Assembly (NCBI RefSeq): GCF_003002055.1
Contig: NZ_PVZF01000008.1
Location: 62,001 to 126,000, forward strand
DNA from: Kineococcus rhizosphaerae
GTDB lineage: Bacteria > Actinomycetota > Actinomycetes > Actinomycetales > Kineococcaceae
Direction of reading: 5' to 3'
Length of the DNA: 64,000 nt
A program made the translations under genes and the position numbers. Under the pieces are notes generated by a model. It did not search any database, was not told the origin of the DNA, and worked only from the letters and a program-made list of their open reading frames with translations. Shown one piece after another: positions 41,929 through 52,790 of the stretch. How positions within the stretch are numbered: the first letter of the stretch is position 1; the number at the start of each line of letters is the position of its first letter.

Positions 41929-42048
41929 GCCGTCGACCCTGGCCGGGACCGCTCCGTCGCGGATCGGCCCGGGAGTGGAACCCGGGTGGAGAGCGGGTGG
42001 AGGCGCGGGTCGACGACGACGCGGGGCGCGCTGGCTAGGGTTCTGGTC

Positions 42049-43206
42049 GTGCTGAACCGCCTGCGCGCCGAGTGGAAGCGGTCGACGGTCCTGTTGCGGG
42101 CCGTCGAACTGCTGGTGGCGGTCGTCCTGTTCGCCGTCGTCCGTCCGCCCCTGTCGGGAGCCTCGACGAGCTTCGCGGTGTCGTTCACGGTCGCGGCGCT
42201 GGCGTGGATCGGCTGGACGGTCGCCGACCCCCTGTCGCTGCGGCGTCCGCAGGCCCTGACCGGCCGCCGGGCGGTCGTCGTGTCGGTCCTGCTGTGCGTC
42301 GTCGCCGGGTCCGCGAGCTTCGCCGCCGGCCGCACCGAGGTGGGGTGGGTGTTCGCGATGGCGATCGTCGCGGCCCTCGCGGCCGGGCGGGACGTCGGCG
42401 TCACCAGCGCCTTGGCGCTCCTCGTGGTCGGGACGGCCGGGGTCGAGCTGGGGTTGCTGGCCGCGGGGTCCTTCCCGCTGTCCGCCGTCCTGGGCTACCC
42501 GGCCGGGCTGCTGTCGGCCGTGCTCGGCGGCGTCCTGCGCGCCGGGCGCCGCGACCGGGAGGAGCAGGCCCGGCGGCTGCTGACCGAGCAGGCCCGGGGC
42601 GCGGCGCTGGCCGAACGCGCCCGCATCGCCCGCGAGGTCCACGACGTCCTCGCGCACTCCCTGGGCGGGCTCGCGATCCAGCTCGAGGTGGCCGACGCGC
42701 TGCTGTCGGGGGACCTGACCGCGACGGCCCGCGAGGCTGCGCTGCAGCGGGTCCGGACGGCGCACGACCTCGCCACCTCGGGGCTGGAGGAGACCCGGCG
42801 GGCCGTCCACGCCCTGCGGGTCGACGCCCCGCCGCTGCCGGACTCCCTCGCGTCGCTGGCGGCCGGGGCCCGTGAGAACGGCACCGAGGTCCGGCTCGAC
42901 GTGCGGGGTCGTCCCCGTCCGCTGGGGGCGGGGGAGGTGGCGCTGCTGCGGACGGCGCAGGAGGCGCTCGTCAACGCGGCCAAGCACGCCGCCGGGTCTC
43001 CCGTGGCGGTGGAGCTGGAGTACGGCGAGGCCGACACGACGCTCGTCGTCACCGACTCCGGGTCGCAGCGGACCGCGACGCTGCGGACCGTCGACGGGGG
43101 TTTCGGGCTGGCGGGGTTGCGGGAGCGGCTGGAGCTGGCGGGCGGCTCGCTGGCGGCCGGGCCGCACGGTGGCGGGTGGCGGGTCACGGCCCGCGTCCCG
43201 CTGTGA
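42049..43206 (+). CDS. NarL-family sensor histidine kinase
   Basis: 385 residues. Four or more transmembrane helices fill the first about 170 residues without an extracellular domain. The HisKA_3 dimerisation helix RARIAREVHDVLAHSLGGLAIQLE carries the phospho-His, and the HATPase domain has ALLRTAQEALVNAAKHA and GFGLAGLRERLELAGGSL. Signal probably sensed in the membrane, as in LiaS/DesK-like kinases. TAGGGT ends 7 nt before GTG 42049 (leaderless). It precedes its response regulator and may control the exporter operon just upstream (inference). Confidence 0.92.
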   Translation: MLNRLRAEWKRSTVLLRAVELLVAVVLFAVVRPPLSGASTSFAVSFTVAALAWIGWTVADPLSLRRPQALTGRRAVVVSVLLCVVAGSASFAAGRTEVGWVFAMAIVAALAAGRDVGVTSALALLVVGTAGVELGLLAAGSFPLSAVLGYPAGLLSAVLGGVLRAGRRDREEQARRLLTEQARGAALAERARIAREVHDVLAHSLGGLAIQLEVADALLSGDLTATAREAALQRVRTAHDLATSGLEETRRAVHALRVDAPPLPDSLASLAAGARENGTEVRLDVRGRPRPLGAGEVALLRTAQEALVNAAKHAAGSPVAVELEYGEADTTLVVTDSGSQRTATLRTVDGGFGLAGLRERLELAGGSLAAGPHGGGWRVTARVPL

Positions 43207-43220
43207 GGCAGGATCGGACC

Positions 43221-43865
43221 GTGCCCGCCCTGCGCGTCGTCGTCGCCGACGACCAGACCATCGTCCGCGACGGGCTCGTGGCCCTGCTGGACCTGCTGCC
43301 CGACGTCGAGGTCGTCGCCACGGCCGCGGACGGCGCGCAGGCCGTCGCCCGGGTCGCCGAGCACGCTCCCGACGTGGTGCTCATGGACCTCGGGATGCCG
43401 AGCGTCGACGGCGTCGAGGCGACCCGGCGGATCACCGCGCAGCACCCGGACACCGCCGTGGTCGTGCTCACGACGTACGCCGACGACGCGTCCATCCTCG
43501 GTGCGCTGCAGGCGGGCGCGCGCGGGTACCTGACCAAGAGCGCGGGCCGCGCCGACATCGCCCGGGCCCTGCAGGCCGCGGCCGCGCGCCAGGTCCTGCT
43601 CGACGCCGACGTGCAGGCCCGGCTCCTGAGCGCCGCGGCCAACCCCGCCCCGCCCGCCCCGGTGGAACTGCCCGACGGCCTCACCGAGCGCGAGGCCGAC
43701 GTGCTGCGGCTCATCGCCCGCGGCCGGTCGAACTCCGAGATCGCCCGCGAGCTCGTGGTGTCGGTGGCGACCGTCAAGACGCACGTGAACCACCTGTTCG
43801 CCAAGACGGCGTCCCGCGACCGCGCCCAGGCCGTCGCCTACGCGCACGCCCACGGCCTCGTCTGA
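43221..43865 (+). CDS. NarL/FixJ-family response regulator
   Basis: 214 residues. The receiver domain has VVVADDQTIVRDG, phospho-acceptor Asp in VVLMDLGMPS, VVVLTTYADD and ARGYLTKSA. The LuxR-type helix-turn-helix is LTEREADVLRLIARGRSNSEIARELVVSVATVKTHVNHLFAK. GTG 43221 is chosen because it starts just before the receiver strand, 14 bp after the kinase gene; an upstream in-frame start would overlap the kinase. It is the partner of the preceding kinase. Confidence 0.93.
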   Translation: MPALRVVVADDQTIVRDGLVALLDLLPDVEVVATAADGAQAVARVAEHAPDVVLMDLGMPSVDGVEATRRITAQHPDTAVVVLTTYADDASILGALQAGARGYLTKSAGRADIARALQAAAARQVLLDADVQARLLSAAANPAPPAPVELPDGLTEREADVLRLIARGRSNSEIARELVVSVATVKTHVNHLFAKTASRDRAQAVAYAHAHGLV

Positions 43866-43872
43866 CGCCCTT

Positions 43873-43980
43873 CCCGCGCATCGCACACTCTCGACCTTCC
43901 TCCGGCGTTCGGAGGGGTCGAAAGTGTGCGTTGCGCGGTCCCCGGGCCTCGTGGAGGGTCGAGAGTGTGCGATGCGCGGG
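43873..43980. repeat. 108-bp palindromic intergenic element, copy 1 (convergent junction)
   Basis: A 24-bp unit at 43873-43896 (CCCGCGCATCGCACAC...) recurs exactly inverted at 43957-43980 and inverted with two changes at 43916-43938. The three copies allow alternative stems. It fills the gap between the convergent response-regulator and galK genes and probably ends transcription both ways. A homologous element of the same length lies at 59807-59914. Confidence 0.75.
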
Positions 43981-43994
43981 GAGGCGGGGGTGGG

Positions 43995-45209
43995 TCAGAG
44001 GTCCCGGTCGGCCCCGGCGGACGGCAGCGCGGACAGGAACCGCGGGGCGGTCAGGCCCTGCTCGGCGAACGCGGCCGCGACGGCGTCGGCGACCGCCGCC
44101 ACGTCCTGCGACCGGACGAGGGCGATGGCCGACCCGCCGAACCCCCCACCCGTCATGCGGGCCCCGAGGGCGCCGTGGGCGCGGGCGACGTCGACGGTCA
44201 GGTCCAGCTCGCGGCAGGACACCTCGTAGTCGTCGCGCAGCGAGTCGTGGGAGGCGTTCAGCAGGTCGCCGATCTCCGCGGGACGCCCGGCCCGCAGCAG
44301 TTCCGCGGTGCGCCGGACGCGCTCGATCTCGGTGACGGCGTGCTTCACCCGGCGGCGCAGCACGTCCCCGTCGAGCCGGTCCAGCGCGGCGTCGAGGTCG
44401 GCGAACGGCACGGCGCGCAGGTTCGGCACCCCCAGCACGTCGGCGGCGTGCTCGACATCCGCGCGCCGCGCGCCGTACTCCCCGCCGGCGTGCGAGTGCT
44501 CGGCGCGGGTGTCGACGACGAGCAGCGCCAGCCCGGCCCCGGCGAGGTCGAGGGGGACCTGCGCGACGGAGTCGTCGTCGGTGTCGAGCAGGATCGCCCC
44601 GCCCTCGTGGCAGCGCAGGGACGCGGCCTGGTCCATGCCCCCGGTGTTCGCGCCCGCCACGACGTTCTCGGCGAGCTGGCAGGCGCCGGCCAGCCCGGCG
44701 CGCCCGGTGTCGTCCAGCGGTGCCTCCACCAGTTCCCCGAGCGCGACCGCGACGGCGCACTCCAGGGCCGCCGACGACGACAGGCCCGAGCCGTACGGGA
44801 CGTGGCCGTCGACGAGGGCGTCGAAACCACCGGTCAGCGCGAGACCCTCGAAACCCTTGCGCAGCAGCGCCCACGGGACACCCGCGACGTAGGCGGCCCA
44901 GCCCTCGGGGGAGCCCTCGCCGACCTCGTCGAGGGGCACGGCGACCTCGTCGGGTTCCTGCACCGAGCGCACCCGGACGACGCCGTCGGTGCGCGGGCGC
45001 AGCGCGACGAACGTGCGGTGCGGCAGCGCCAGCGGCAGGCACAACCCGCCGGTGTAGTCGACGTGCTCACCGATGAGGTTCACCCGGCCCGGCGCCGACC
45101 AGACACCCTCGGGGTCGGTGCCGTAGGCGGCGCGGAACGCCTCGGCGAGCGCCTGCGCGGTGGCGGTGCGGTCGGGGGAGTCGAAGAACTCGGTCGTGGG
45201 AGTGCTCAC
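43995..45209 (-). CDS. galK: Galactokinase
   Basis: 404 residues of the GHMP kinase family. Signature SAPGRVNLIGEHVDYTGGLCLPLAL binds galactose; VPYGSGLSSSAALECAVAVAL is the phosphate loop; MDQAASL carries the catalytic Asp; RMTGGGFGGSAIALV is the C-terminal GHMP motif. It phosphorylates galactose at C1. The GTG start overlaps the galT stop (GTGA). Last gene of a deoR-galT-galK operon; no galE is in the window. Confidence 0.96.
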   Translation of the reverse strand: MSTPTTEFFDSPDRTATAQALAEAFRAAYGTDPEGVWSAPGRVNLIGEHVDYTGGLCLPLALPHRTFVALRPRTDGVVRVRSVQEPDEVAVPLDEVGEGSPEGWAAYVAGVPWALLRKGFEGLALTGGFDALVDGHVPYGSGLSSSAALECAVAVALGELVEAPLDDTGRAGLAGACQLAENVVAGANTGGMDQAASLRCHEGGAILLDTDDDSVAQVPLDLAGAGLALLVVDTRAEHSHAGGEYGARRADVEHAADVLGVPNLRAVPFADLDAALDRLDGDVLRRRVKHAVTEIERVRRTAELLRAGRPAEIGDLLNASHDSLRDDYEVSCRELDLTVDVARAHGALGARMTGGGFGGSAIALVRSQDVAAVADAVAAAFAEQGLTAPRFLSALPSAGADRDL

Positions 45210-46335
45210 TGGGAAACCTCGCGGAGTCGGGCCGCCACCTTCTCGGGCGTCGTGTCGTTGATCCAGGCCGCCATGGCCGATTCGGACCCGGCGAGGAACT
45301 TCACCTTGCCGGGGCCGCGCTGCACGCTGAACACCTGCAGGTGCAGGCGGAACTCATCGCGCCCCTCGTGGGCGGGGGCCTGGAACCAGCCCGCGATGTA
45401 CGGCATGGGGTGGTCGTCGGGGTAGTACCGGTCGAGGCGGCCCAGCAGGTCGAGGTAGGCGCCGACGAGGTCGGTGCGCTCGGCGTCGGTGAGGGCCGCC
45501 AGGTCCGGGACGTCGCGGTGCGGGGCCAGGTGGACCTCCACGGGCCAGCGCGCGGCGGCGGGCACGTAGGCGGTGAAGTGCTCGGTGGAGAGGACGACGC
45601 GGTGCCCGGCGCGGCGTTCGGCGTCGAGGACGTCGCGGAACAGGTTGCGGCCCGTGGCCTCGCGGTGCTCGCGGGCGCGGCGCAGCATGGCGGTCGTCTT
45701 CGGCGTGACGTAGGGGTAGCCGTAGATCTGCCCATGCGGGTGGGGCAGGGTGACGCCGATCTCCGCGCCGCGGTTCTCGAACACGAACACCTGCTCGACG
45801 CCCTCGGTCGCGTTGAGCGCCTCGGTGCGGTCGATCCACGCCTCCAGCACGGTCCGGGCGCGGTGCGGGGGCAGCGTCGCGAACGAGCCGTGGGTGTCGG
45901 AGGTGAAGCAGACGACCTCGCAGCGCCCGGCGGCCGGGCGGGTGGGCCACAGGTCCTCGCCGTCGAGGAACCCGGCCTCGCCCCCGATGCGGTTCGAGAA
46001 CGACGGGAACCGGTTCTCGAAGGCGACGACGTCGTAGCTGGAGTCGGCGATCTCGGTGGGGAACCCGCCGGGGACGGTGGGGGCCAGCGGGTCCTGGTCC
46101 GGCGGCGGCATGAGGGTGCGGTCGTTGCGGTGCGAGGCCATGGCGATCCAGTCGCCCGTCAGGGGGTCGAACCGCACCTGCGACCCGCCGCGCAGGGTCT
46201 CGTCGGCCGGGGCCAGCGGCCGGTGGTCGACGGCGTCGCGGACGCGCTCGCCGGACAACCAGGGTTCGGTGTCGTCGAAGTACAGCAGTTCCCGCCCGTC
46301 GGCCATGGGGACCGACGTCTTGCGGAACGGGTGGC

Positions 46336-46339
<4 letters not shown>
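45206..46339 (-). CDS. galT: Galactose-1-phosphate uridylyltransferase
   Basis: 377 residues of the HIT superfamily. VRFDPLTGDWIAMASHRNDRTLMPP, FENRFPSF, the active-site EIGVTLPHPHGQIYGYPYV (nucleophilic His in HPHGQ) and the C-terminal FRLHLQVFSVQR are characteristic. It exchanges UMP between UDP-glucose and galactose-1-phosphate in the Leloir pathway. ATG 46339 overlaps the regulator stop by 4 bp. Both gal genes follow their likely repressor directly. Confidence 0.96.
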
Positions 46340-48783
<2,444 letters not shown>

Positions 48784-48786
48784 GGG

Positions 48787-49869
48787 GTGTGGCCCGACGT
48801 GAGCGGCGCGGTCGACCAGGCGAAGAGCGCGGTCAGCACCGTGCAGCGGACGTTCCCGGCCCGGGTCTACAAGCGGTACGGGGACGCGCGCGGCAACGTG
48901 CTCGCCGGCGGCATCGCGTACTTCGCCTTCTTCTCCGTCTTCCCGGCGCTGGCCCTGGCCCTGACCGTCATCGGGCTGGTGATGAACGGGGTGCCCGAGT
49001 TCCGGGACTTCATCACCTCCAACCTCGTCAGCGGGCTCAACAGCTACCTGCCGGGCCTGATCCACGAGGGGTCCTCGAAGGCCGTCGAGGCGGCGGGCGA
49101 CCAGCCCAAGGGCCTCTACATCGACGACTACCTCTCCGGCGGCGCCCTGACCTGGGGCCTGGTCATCTCCGCGGTGACGTTCGTGTTCACGGGCCTGGGC
49201 TGGATCGACGGCATGCGCCAGGGCGTCCGCGCGATCTACGGCGAGGACACCGGCGGCGGCAACTTCCTCGTCGTCAAGCTGCGCGACCTCGGCGGCATGG
49301 TGATCATCGGCTCCGGCGTCCTGCTCTCGGTCGTCTCGGTGCTCGCCACCAACGGCGCGGGCGGCGCGCTGCTGGACCTGCTCGGCTTCGAGCCGTCCAC
49401 GTGGTCGCGCTGGCTGCTGGCGGTCCTGGGCTTCGTCGTGGCCCTGGCCATCGACACCCTGACGTTCCTGGCCGTCTTCCGCTTCCTGCCCGGGGCCGAC
49501 CTGCCGGTCCGCGACCTGCTGCAGGGCGCGGTCGTCGGGGGCGTCGGCATCGGGCTGCTCAAGCAGTTCGGCACGGCCATCGCCGGGCGCAGCGCCTCGG
49601 GCAACGCCTTCCTCGGCGCGGCGGCGACGTTCGTCGTCCTCCTGGTCCTCATGCAGCTCATCGCCCGGCTGGTGCTGCTCGCCGCGGCGTGGGCCGCGAC
49701 CCGCGCCGAGGACTCCGGCTCGCTCGCCCCCGACCTCATGGCGGCGGCGCGGCTGCTGCCCCCGCTGGGGCCGGAGGAACCCGCCGACCACAAGGGTCGC
49801 GTGCCGTTCGTCTCGGGGCTCGTCCTCGGGGTCGTGGGAGCGCTGGCGCTGCGGCGGGGGCGGCGCTGA
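48787..49869 (+). CDS. YihY/BrkB-family inner membrane protein
   Basis: 360 residues (or 356 from GTG 48799, which is equally possible). Six transmembrane helices include the family motif NVLAGGIAYFAFFSVFPALALALTVIG near residue 37 and LLLAVLGFVVALAIDTLTFLAVFRFLPG-type segments in the middle. YihY proteins were once thought to be RNase BN; transport or envelope roles are proposed but unproven. Only 3 bp separate it from the preceding gene, so coupling is likely. Confidence 0.9.
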   Translation: MWPDVSGAVDQAKSAVSTVQRTFPARVYKRYGDARGNVLAGGIAYFAFFSVFPALALALTVIGLVMNGVPEFRDFITSNLVSGLNSYLPGLIHEGSSKAVEAAGDQPKGLYIDDYLSGGALTWGLVISAVTFVFTGLGWIDGMRQGVRAIYGEDTGGGNFLVVKLRDLGGMVIIGSGVLLSVVSVLATNGAGGALLDLLGFEPSTWSRWLLAVLGFVVALAIDTLTFLAVFRFLPGADLPVRDLLQGAVVGGVGIGLLKQFGTAIAGRSASGNAFLGAAATFVVLLVLMQLIARLVLLAAAWAATRAEDSGSLAPDLMAAARLLPPLGPEEPADHKGRVPFVSGLVLGVVGALALRRGRR

Positions 49870-49910
49870 CCGCGCGCGGCGGTACCCCGGCGGGCTGAGA
49901 GACTGGACGG

Positions 49911-50159
49911 GTGCGCCTGTCCAAGCCCGTGAGCTGGTTCCTCGTCCTGTTCGGCGTGTGGAGCTGGTTCATCTGGCCGAACTTCCTGCGCAACATCTGG
50001 AACGACCCGCGCTCCTTCGACCACGGCGCCCAGCCGTTCTTCCTCGTCCACCTCGTGCTGGTGGTCGTGAGCCTGGTGCTGGGGACGGCCATCGCCGTCA
50101 TCGGCGTCCGCGGGCTGCGCGGTCTGCGAGGATCGGCGCGCCGCCCCGGCGGCGACTGA
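49911..50159 (+). CDS. SCO4848-family small membrane protein
   Basis: 82 residues. RLSKPVSWFLVLFGVWSWFIWPNFLRNIWNDPRSF and a second helix FLVHLVLVVVSLVLGTAIAVIGVRGLRG match the conserved two-helix actinobacterial family named after Streptomyces SCO4848. Function unknown. It follows yihY by 41 bp, the conserved neighbourhood known for this family. Confidence 0.85.
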   Translation: MRLSKPVSWFLVLFGVWSWFIWPNFLRNIWNDPRSFDHGAQPFFLVHLVLVVVSLVLGTAIAVIGVRGLRGLRGSARRPGGD

Positions 50160-50195
50160 CACCGCCCGACCAGCCAGCGACCAGCGGGAGACACC

Positions 50196-51212
50196 GTGCC
50201 GAGCCCGAGCGCGCCGACCCTGAGCTCCGTCGCCGAGCGGGCGGGGGTGTCGCGGGCCACGGCCGGACGGGTGCTCGCCGGGTACGGCAGGGTCAGCGAC
50301 GCGGCGCGCGACGCAGTCCTGCGGGCCGCCTCGGAACTGGCCTACGTCCCCAACCAGGCGGCCCGCTCGCTGGTGACCCGGCGTGCCGGGTCGGTGGCCC
50401 TGGTCGTCGTCGAGCCCGTCGAGCGGTTCTTCGCCGACTCCTACTTCCCGCTGGTCCTCAGCGGGGCCCAGTCCCAGCTCGCCGAGCGGGAGGTCCAGCT
50501 CGTCCTGGTCGTCCTGTCGACCGAGCGCGAGCGCGAGCGGTTCGAGCGCTACGCCCGCGGCGGGCACGTCGACGGGGCGATCATGGTCTCGGTGCACGGG
50601 CCGGACCCGCTGCCGCAGCACCTGCGCGACGCGGGCATCCCCGTGGTGCTGTCCGGGCGCCCCTACGACGAGGCCAGCACGGTGCCGTTCGTCTCGGCCG
50701 ACAACGTCGGCGGGGCCCGGACCGCGACCCGCCACCTGCTGGAGCGCGGCTGCCGGCGGGTGGTGACGGTCGCCGGGCCGATGGACATGCGGGTGGGGCA
50801 GGAGCGCCTGGACGGTTTCCGCGCCGAGCTGCGGGGCCAGCGCCGCCGGTACGGCGCGGGGCTGGCCGAGGTGGGCGACTTCACGGTGGACGGTGGGAGG
50901 GCCGCGACGCTGACCCTGCTGGAGCGCTGGCCCGACCTGGACGGGGTCTTCGCGGCGAACGACCTCATGGCCGCGGGGGCCCTGCAGGCGCTGTCGGCGG
51001 CCGGCCGATCCGTGCCGGGGCAGGTCCGCGTGGTGGGTTTCGACGACGCCCCGCTGGCGGCGGCCGCGACCCCGCCCCTGACGACGGTGCGCCAGCCGGT
51101 GGTCGCCATGGGGCGCGAGCTGGCGCGCATGGTGCTCGCCCTGGTCGACGGGGCCGCGCAGGTCGAGGACGTCGTCGTCCCGACGGAACTCGTCGAACGA
51201 GCCACCTCCTGA
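50196..51212 (+). CDS. LacI-family repressor of the beta-glucoside operon (CebR-like)
   Basis: 338 residues. LacI helix-turn-helix and hinge are at about 8-58 (TLSSVAERAGVSRATAGRVLAGYGRVSDAAR ... YVPNQAARSLVTRR), followed by a periplasmic-binding-protein-like effector domain ending VVGFDDAPLAAAATPPLTTVRQPV. GTG 50196 follows CGGGAG. The two TGAGAGCGCTCTCA operators downstream are of the type bound by CebR-like repressors, which release DNA on binding cellobiose. It sits directly upstream of the transporter it probably controls. Confidence 0.9.
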   Translation: MPSPSAPTLSSVAERAGVSRATAGRVLAGYGRVSDAARDAVLRAASELAYVPNQAARSLVTRRAGSVALVVVEPVERFFADSYFPLVLSGAQSQLAEREVQLVLVVLSTERERERFERYARGGHVDGAIMVSVHGPDPLPQHLRDAGIPVVLSGRPYDEASTVPFVSADNVGGARTATRHLLERGCRRVVTVAGPMDMRVGQERLDGFRAELRGQRRRYGAGLAEVGDFTVDGGRAATLTLLERWPDLDGVFAANDLMAAGALQALSAAGRSVPGQVRVVGFDDAPLAAAATPPLTTVRQPVVAMGRELARMVLALVDGAAQVEDVVVPTELVERATS

Positions 51213-51216
51213 GGCG

Positions 51217-51246
51217 TTGACACGGGTACGCGCCCAGGTCCACTCT
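51217..51246 (+). promoter_or_regulatory. Promoter of the sugar ABC transporter operon
   Basis: TTGACA (51217-51222), an 18-nt spacer and CACTCT (51241-51246) place the start near 51253, just before the first LacI operator. Confidence 0.5.
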
Positions 51247-51258
51247 GTGAACACCCCT

Positions 51259-51272
51259 TGAGAGCGCTCTCA
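51259..51272. promoter_or_regulatory. LacI/CebR-type operator 1
   Basis: Perfect 14-bp palindrome TGAGAGCGCTCTCA with the central CG-flanking GAGCGCTC core typical of LacI-family sites. Confidence 0.85.
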
Positions 51273-51290
51273 CGATCTGCACCCTGGTGA

Positions 51291-51304
51291 TGAGAGCGCT
51301 CTCA
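51291..51304. promoter_or_regulatory. LacI/CebR-type operator 2
   Basis: Identical palindrome to operator 1; centres are 32 bp apart, three helical turns, so two dimers would bind the same face. Confidence 0.85.
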
Positions 51305-51359
51305 CGGACCCCCGATCATCGACGATCCGCCGCCCGGCGGGGCCCGAGGAGTTCCAGCC

Positions 51360-52712
51360 ATGCCCATCGAACGGACCACTGAACGGACCGCTGAACGGAC
51401 CACCGCACGCACCAGGCGCAGCAAGGCCCTCGCTGCCGCCGCGACCACCCTCGTCGGCGCGCTGCTCATCACCTCCTGCAGCACCGCCTCCTCCGGCGCG
51501 AACGGCGCCAGCGCCTCCGACGGCAAGACCCACCTGACGGTGAGCCTGTTCGGGACCTTCGGGTACGAGGAGGCCGGTCTGTTCGACGAGTACCAGAAGC
51601 AGAACCCCGACGTCACCATCCAGTACGAGTCCACGCAGGGGGAGAGCACCTACTGGCCGGCGCTGCAGACGAAGCTCGCCTCCGGCAACGGCGCGGCCGA
51701 CGTCCAGGGCATCGAGGTCGGCCGCATCGCCGACGTCGTGGCCAACCAGGGCGACGAGTGGACCGACCTGAAGGGCACCGCCGCGGGGGAGCAGGTCGCG
51801 AACTACCCGACGTGGAAGTCCGCCGCCGCCACCACCGAGGACGGCAAGGTCCTGGCCGTCGGCACCGACATCGGCCCCATGGCGCTGTGCTACCGCAGCG
51901 ACCTGCTCGGACAGGCCGGGTTGCCCACGGACCCCGCGCAGTTGGCCGCGAAGATGGGCAGCTGGGACGACTACCTCGCCCTCGGCCGGGAGTTCAAGGG
52001 CAAGGCCGCCGCCGGGACCGCGTGGACCGACTCCGCGGGCGGCCTCTACAACGCGATCATCTCCACGCAGGAGGAGATCTACTACGACGCCTCGGGCAAG
52101 CTCGTGTGGAACAGCAACCCGGCGGTGAAGAAGGCGTTCGACACCTCGGCGACCGCGGCGACGGAAGGCCTCACGGCCAAGCTGGACCAGTTCAACGACC
52201 CGGCCTGGGACAAGGGTTTCGGCGGTGGTGCGTTCGCCACCATCGCCTGCCCCTCCTGGATGGTCGGCTACATCAAGGGCAAGGCCGGTGACGCCGGTTC
52301 GGGCAAGTGGAACATCACCTCGCTGCCCGGCGGGGCCGGTGGGAACTGGGGTGGTTCCTACCTGGGGATCCCCAAGTCCAGCAAGAACACCGAGGCGGCC
52401 GCCAAGCTCGTGAAGTGGCTCACCGACCCCGAGCAGCAGGCCAAGGTGTTCGAGGTCGGCGGGAACTTCCCGTCGAACACGAAGGCGTTCGACCTCGTGT
52501 CCGGCGCCACCGACGAGTACTTCCAGGGCGCCCCGATCGGCAAGATCTTCTCCGACGCCGCGCAGTCGGCCCCCACGCAGGTCCTGGGTCCGAAGGACGC
52601 CGTCGTGAAGACCTCGCTGGTGCAGTCCCTGCTGTCGGTCGAGACCAACGGCGTCTCGCCGGCCGACGCCTGGCAGGCCGCGTCGAAGGACCTCGCCAAC
52701 CAGATCGGCTGA
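51360..52712 (+). CDS. Sugar ABC transporter substrate-binding lipoprotein (CebE-like)
   Basis: 450 residues, family-1 extracellular solute-binding protein. A basic N-terminus with three ERT-x repeats leads to a lipoprotein signal ALAAAATTLVGALLITSCST. The mature protein has LTVSLFGTFGYEEAGLFDEYQKQNP, DVQGIEVGRIADVV, FATIACPSWMVGYIKG, KWNITSLPGG and WGGSYLGIPKSSKN, as in oligosaccharide binders. ATG 51360 follows GAGGAG. With the two permeases and GH1 enzyme it forms a cebEFG-bglC-like cellobiose/beta-glucoside system; no ATPase gene is present, so a shared MsiK-type ATPase is expected. Confidence 0.92.
   Translation: MPIERTTERTAERTTARTRRSKALAAAATTLVGALLITSCSTASSGANGASASDGKTHLTVSLFGTFGYEEAGLFDEYQKQNPDVTIQYESTQGESTYWPALQTKLASGNGAADVQGIEVGRIADVVANQGDEWTDLKGTAAGEQVANYPTWKSAAATTEDGKVLAVGTDIGPMALCYRSDLLGQAGLPTDPAQLAAKMGSWDDYLALGREFKGKAAAGTAWTDSAGGLYNAIISTQEEIYYDASGKLVWNSNPAVKKAFDTSATAATEGLTAKLDQFNDPAWDKGFGGGAFATIACPSWMVGYIKGKAGDAGSGKWNITSLPGGAGGNWGGSYLGIPKSSKNTEAAAKLVKWLTDPEQQAKVFEVGGNFPSNTKAFDLVSGATDEYFQGAPIGKIFSDAAQSAPTQVLGPKDAVVKTSLVQSLLSVETNGVSPADAWQAASKDLANQIG
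51369..51404 (+). repeat. 12-bp tandem repeat at the start of the binding-protein gene
   Basis: Three copies of GAACGGACC plus three variable bases encode ERT-x repeats in the n-region of the signal peptide, unusually extending it. Confidence 0.85.
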
Positions 52713-52719
52713 CGCCGTC

Positions 52720-52750
52720 CCGGGACGGTCGCCGCGCGCGGCCGTCCCGG
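52720..52750 (+). other. Stem-loop between binding protein and first permease genes
   Basis: CCGGGACGG (52720-52728) pairs with CCGTCCCGG (52742-52750) around a 13-nt loop. Such structures after binding-protein genes commonly protect the upstream mRNA and reduce readthrough. Confidence 0.6.
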
Positions 52751-52790
52751 CCCGGTCACCGAACTCCACCGATCTCGCGAGGAGACCTGC

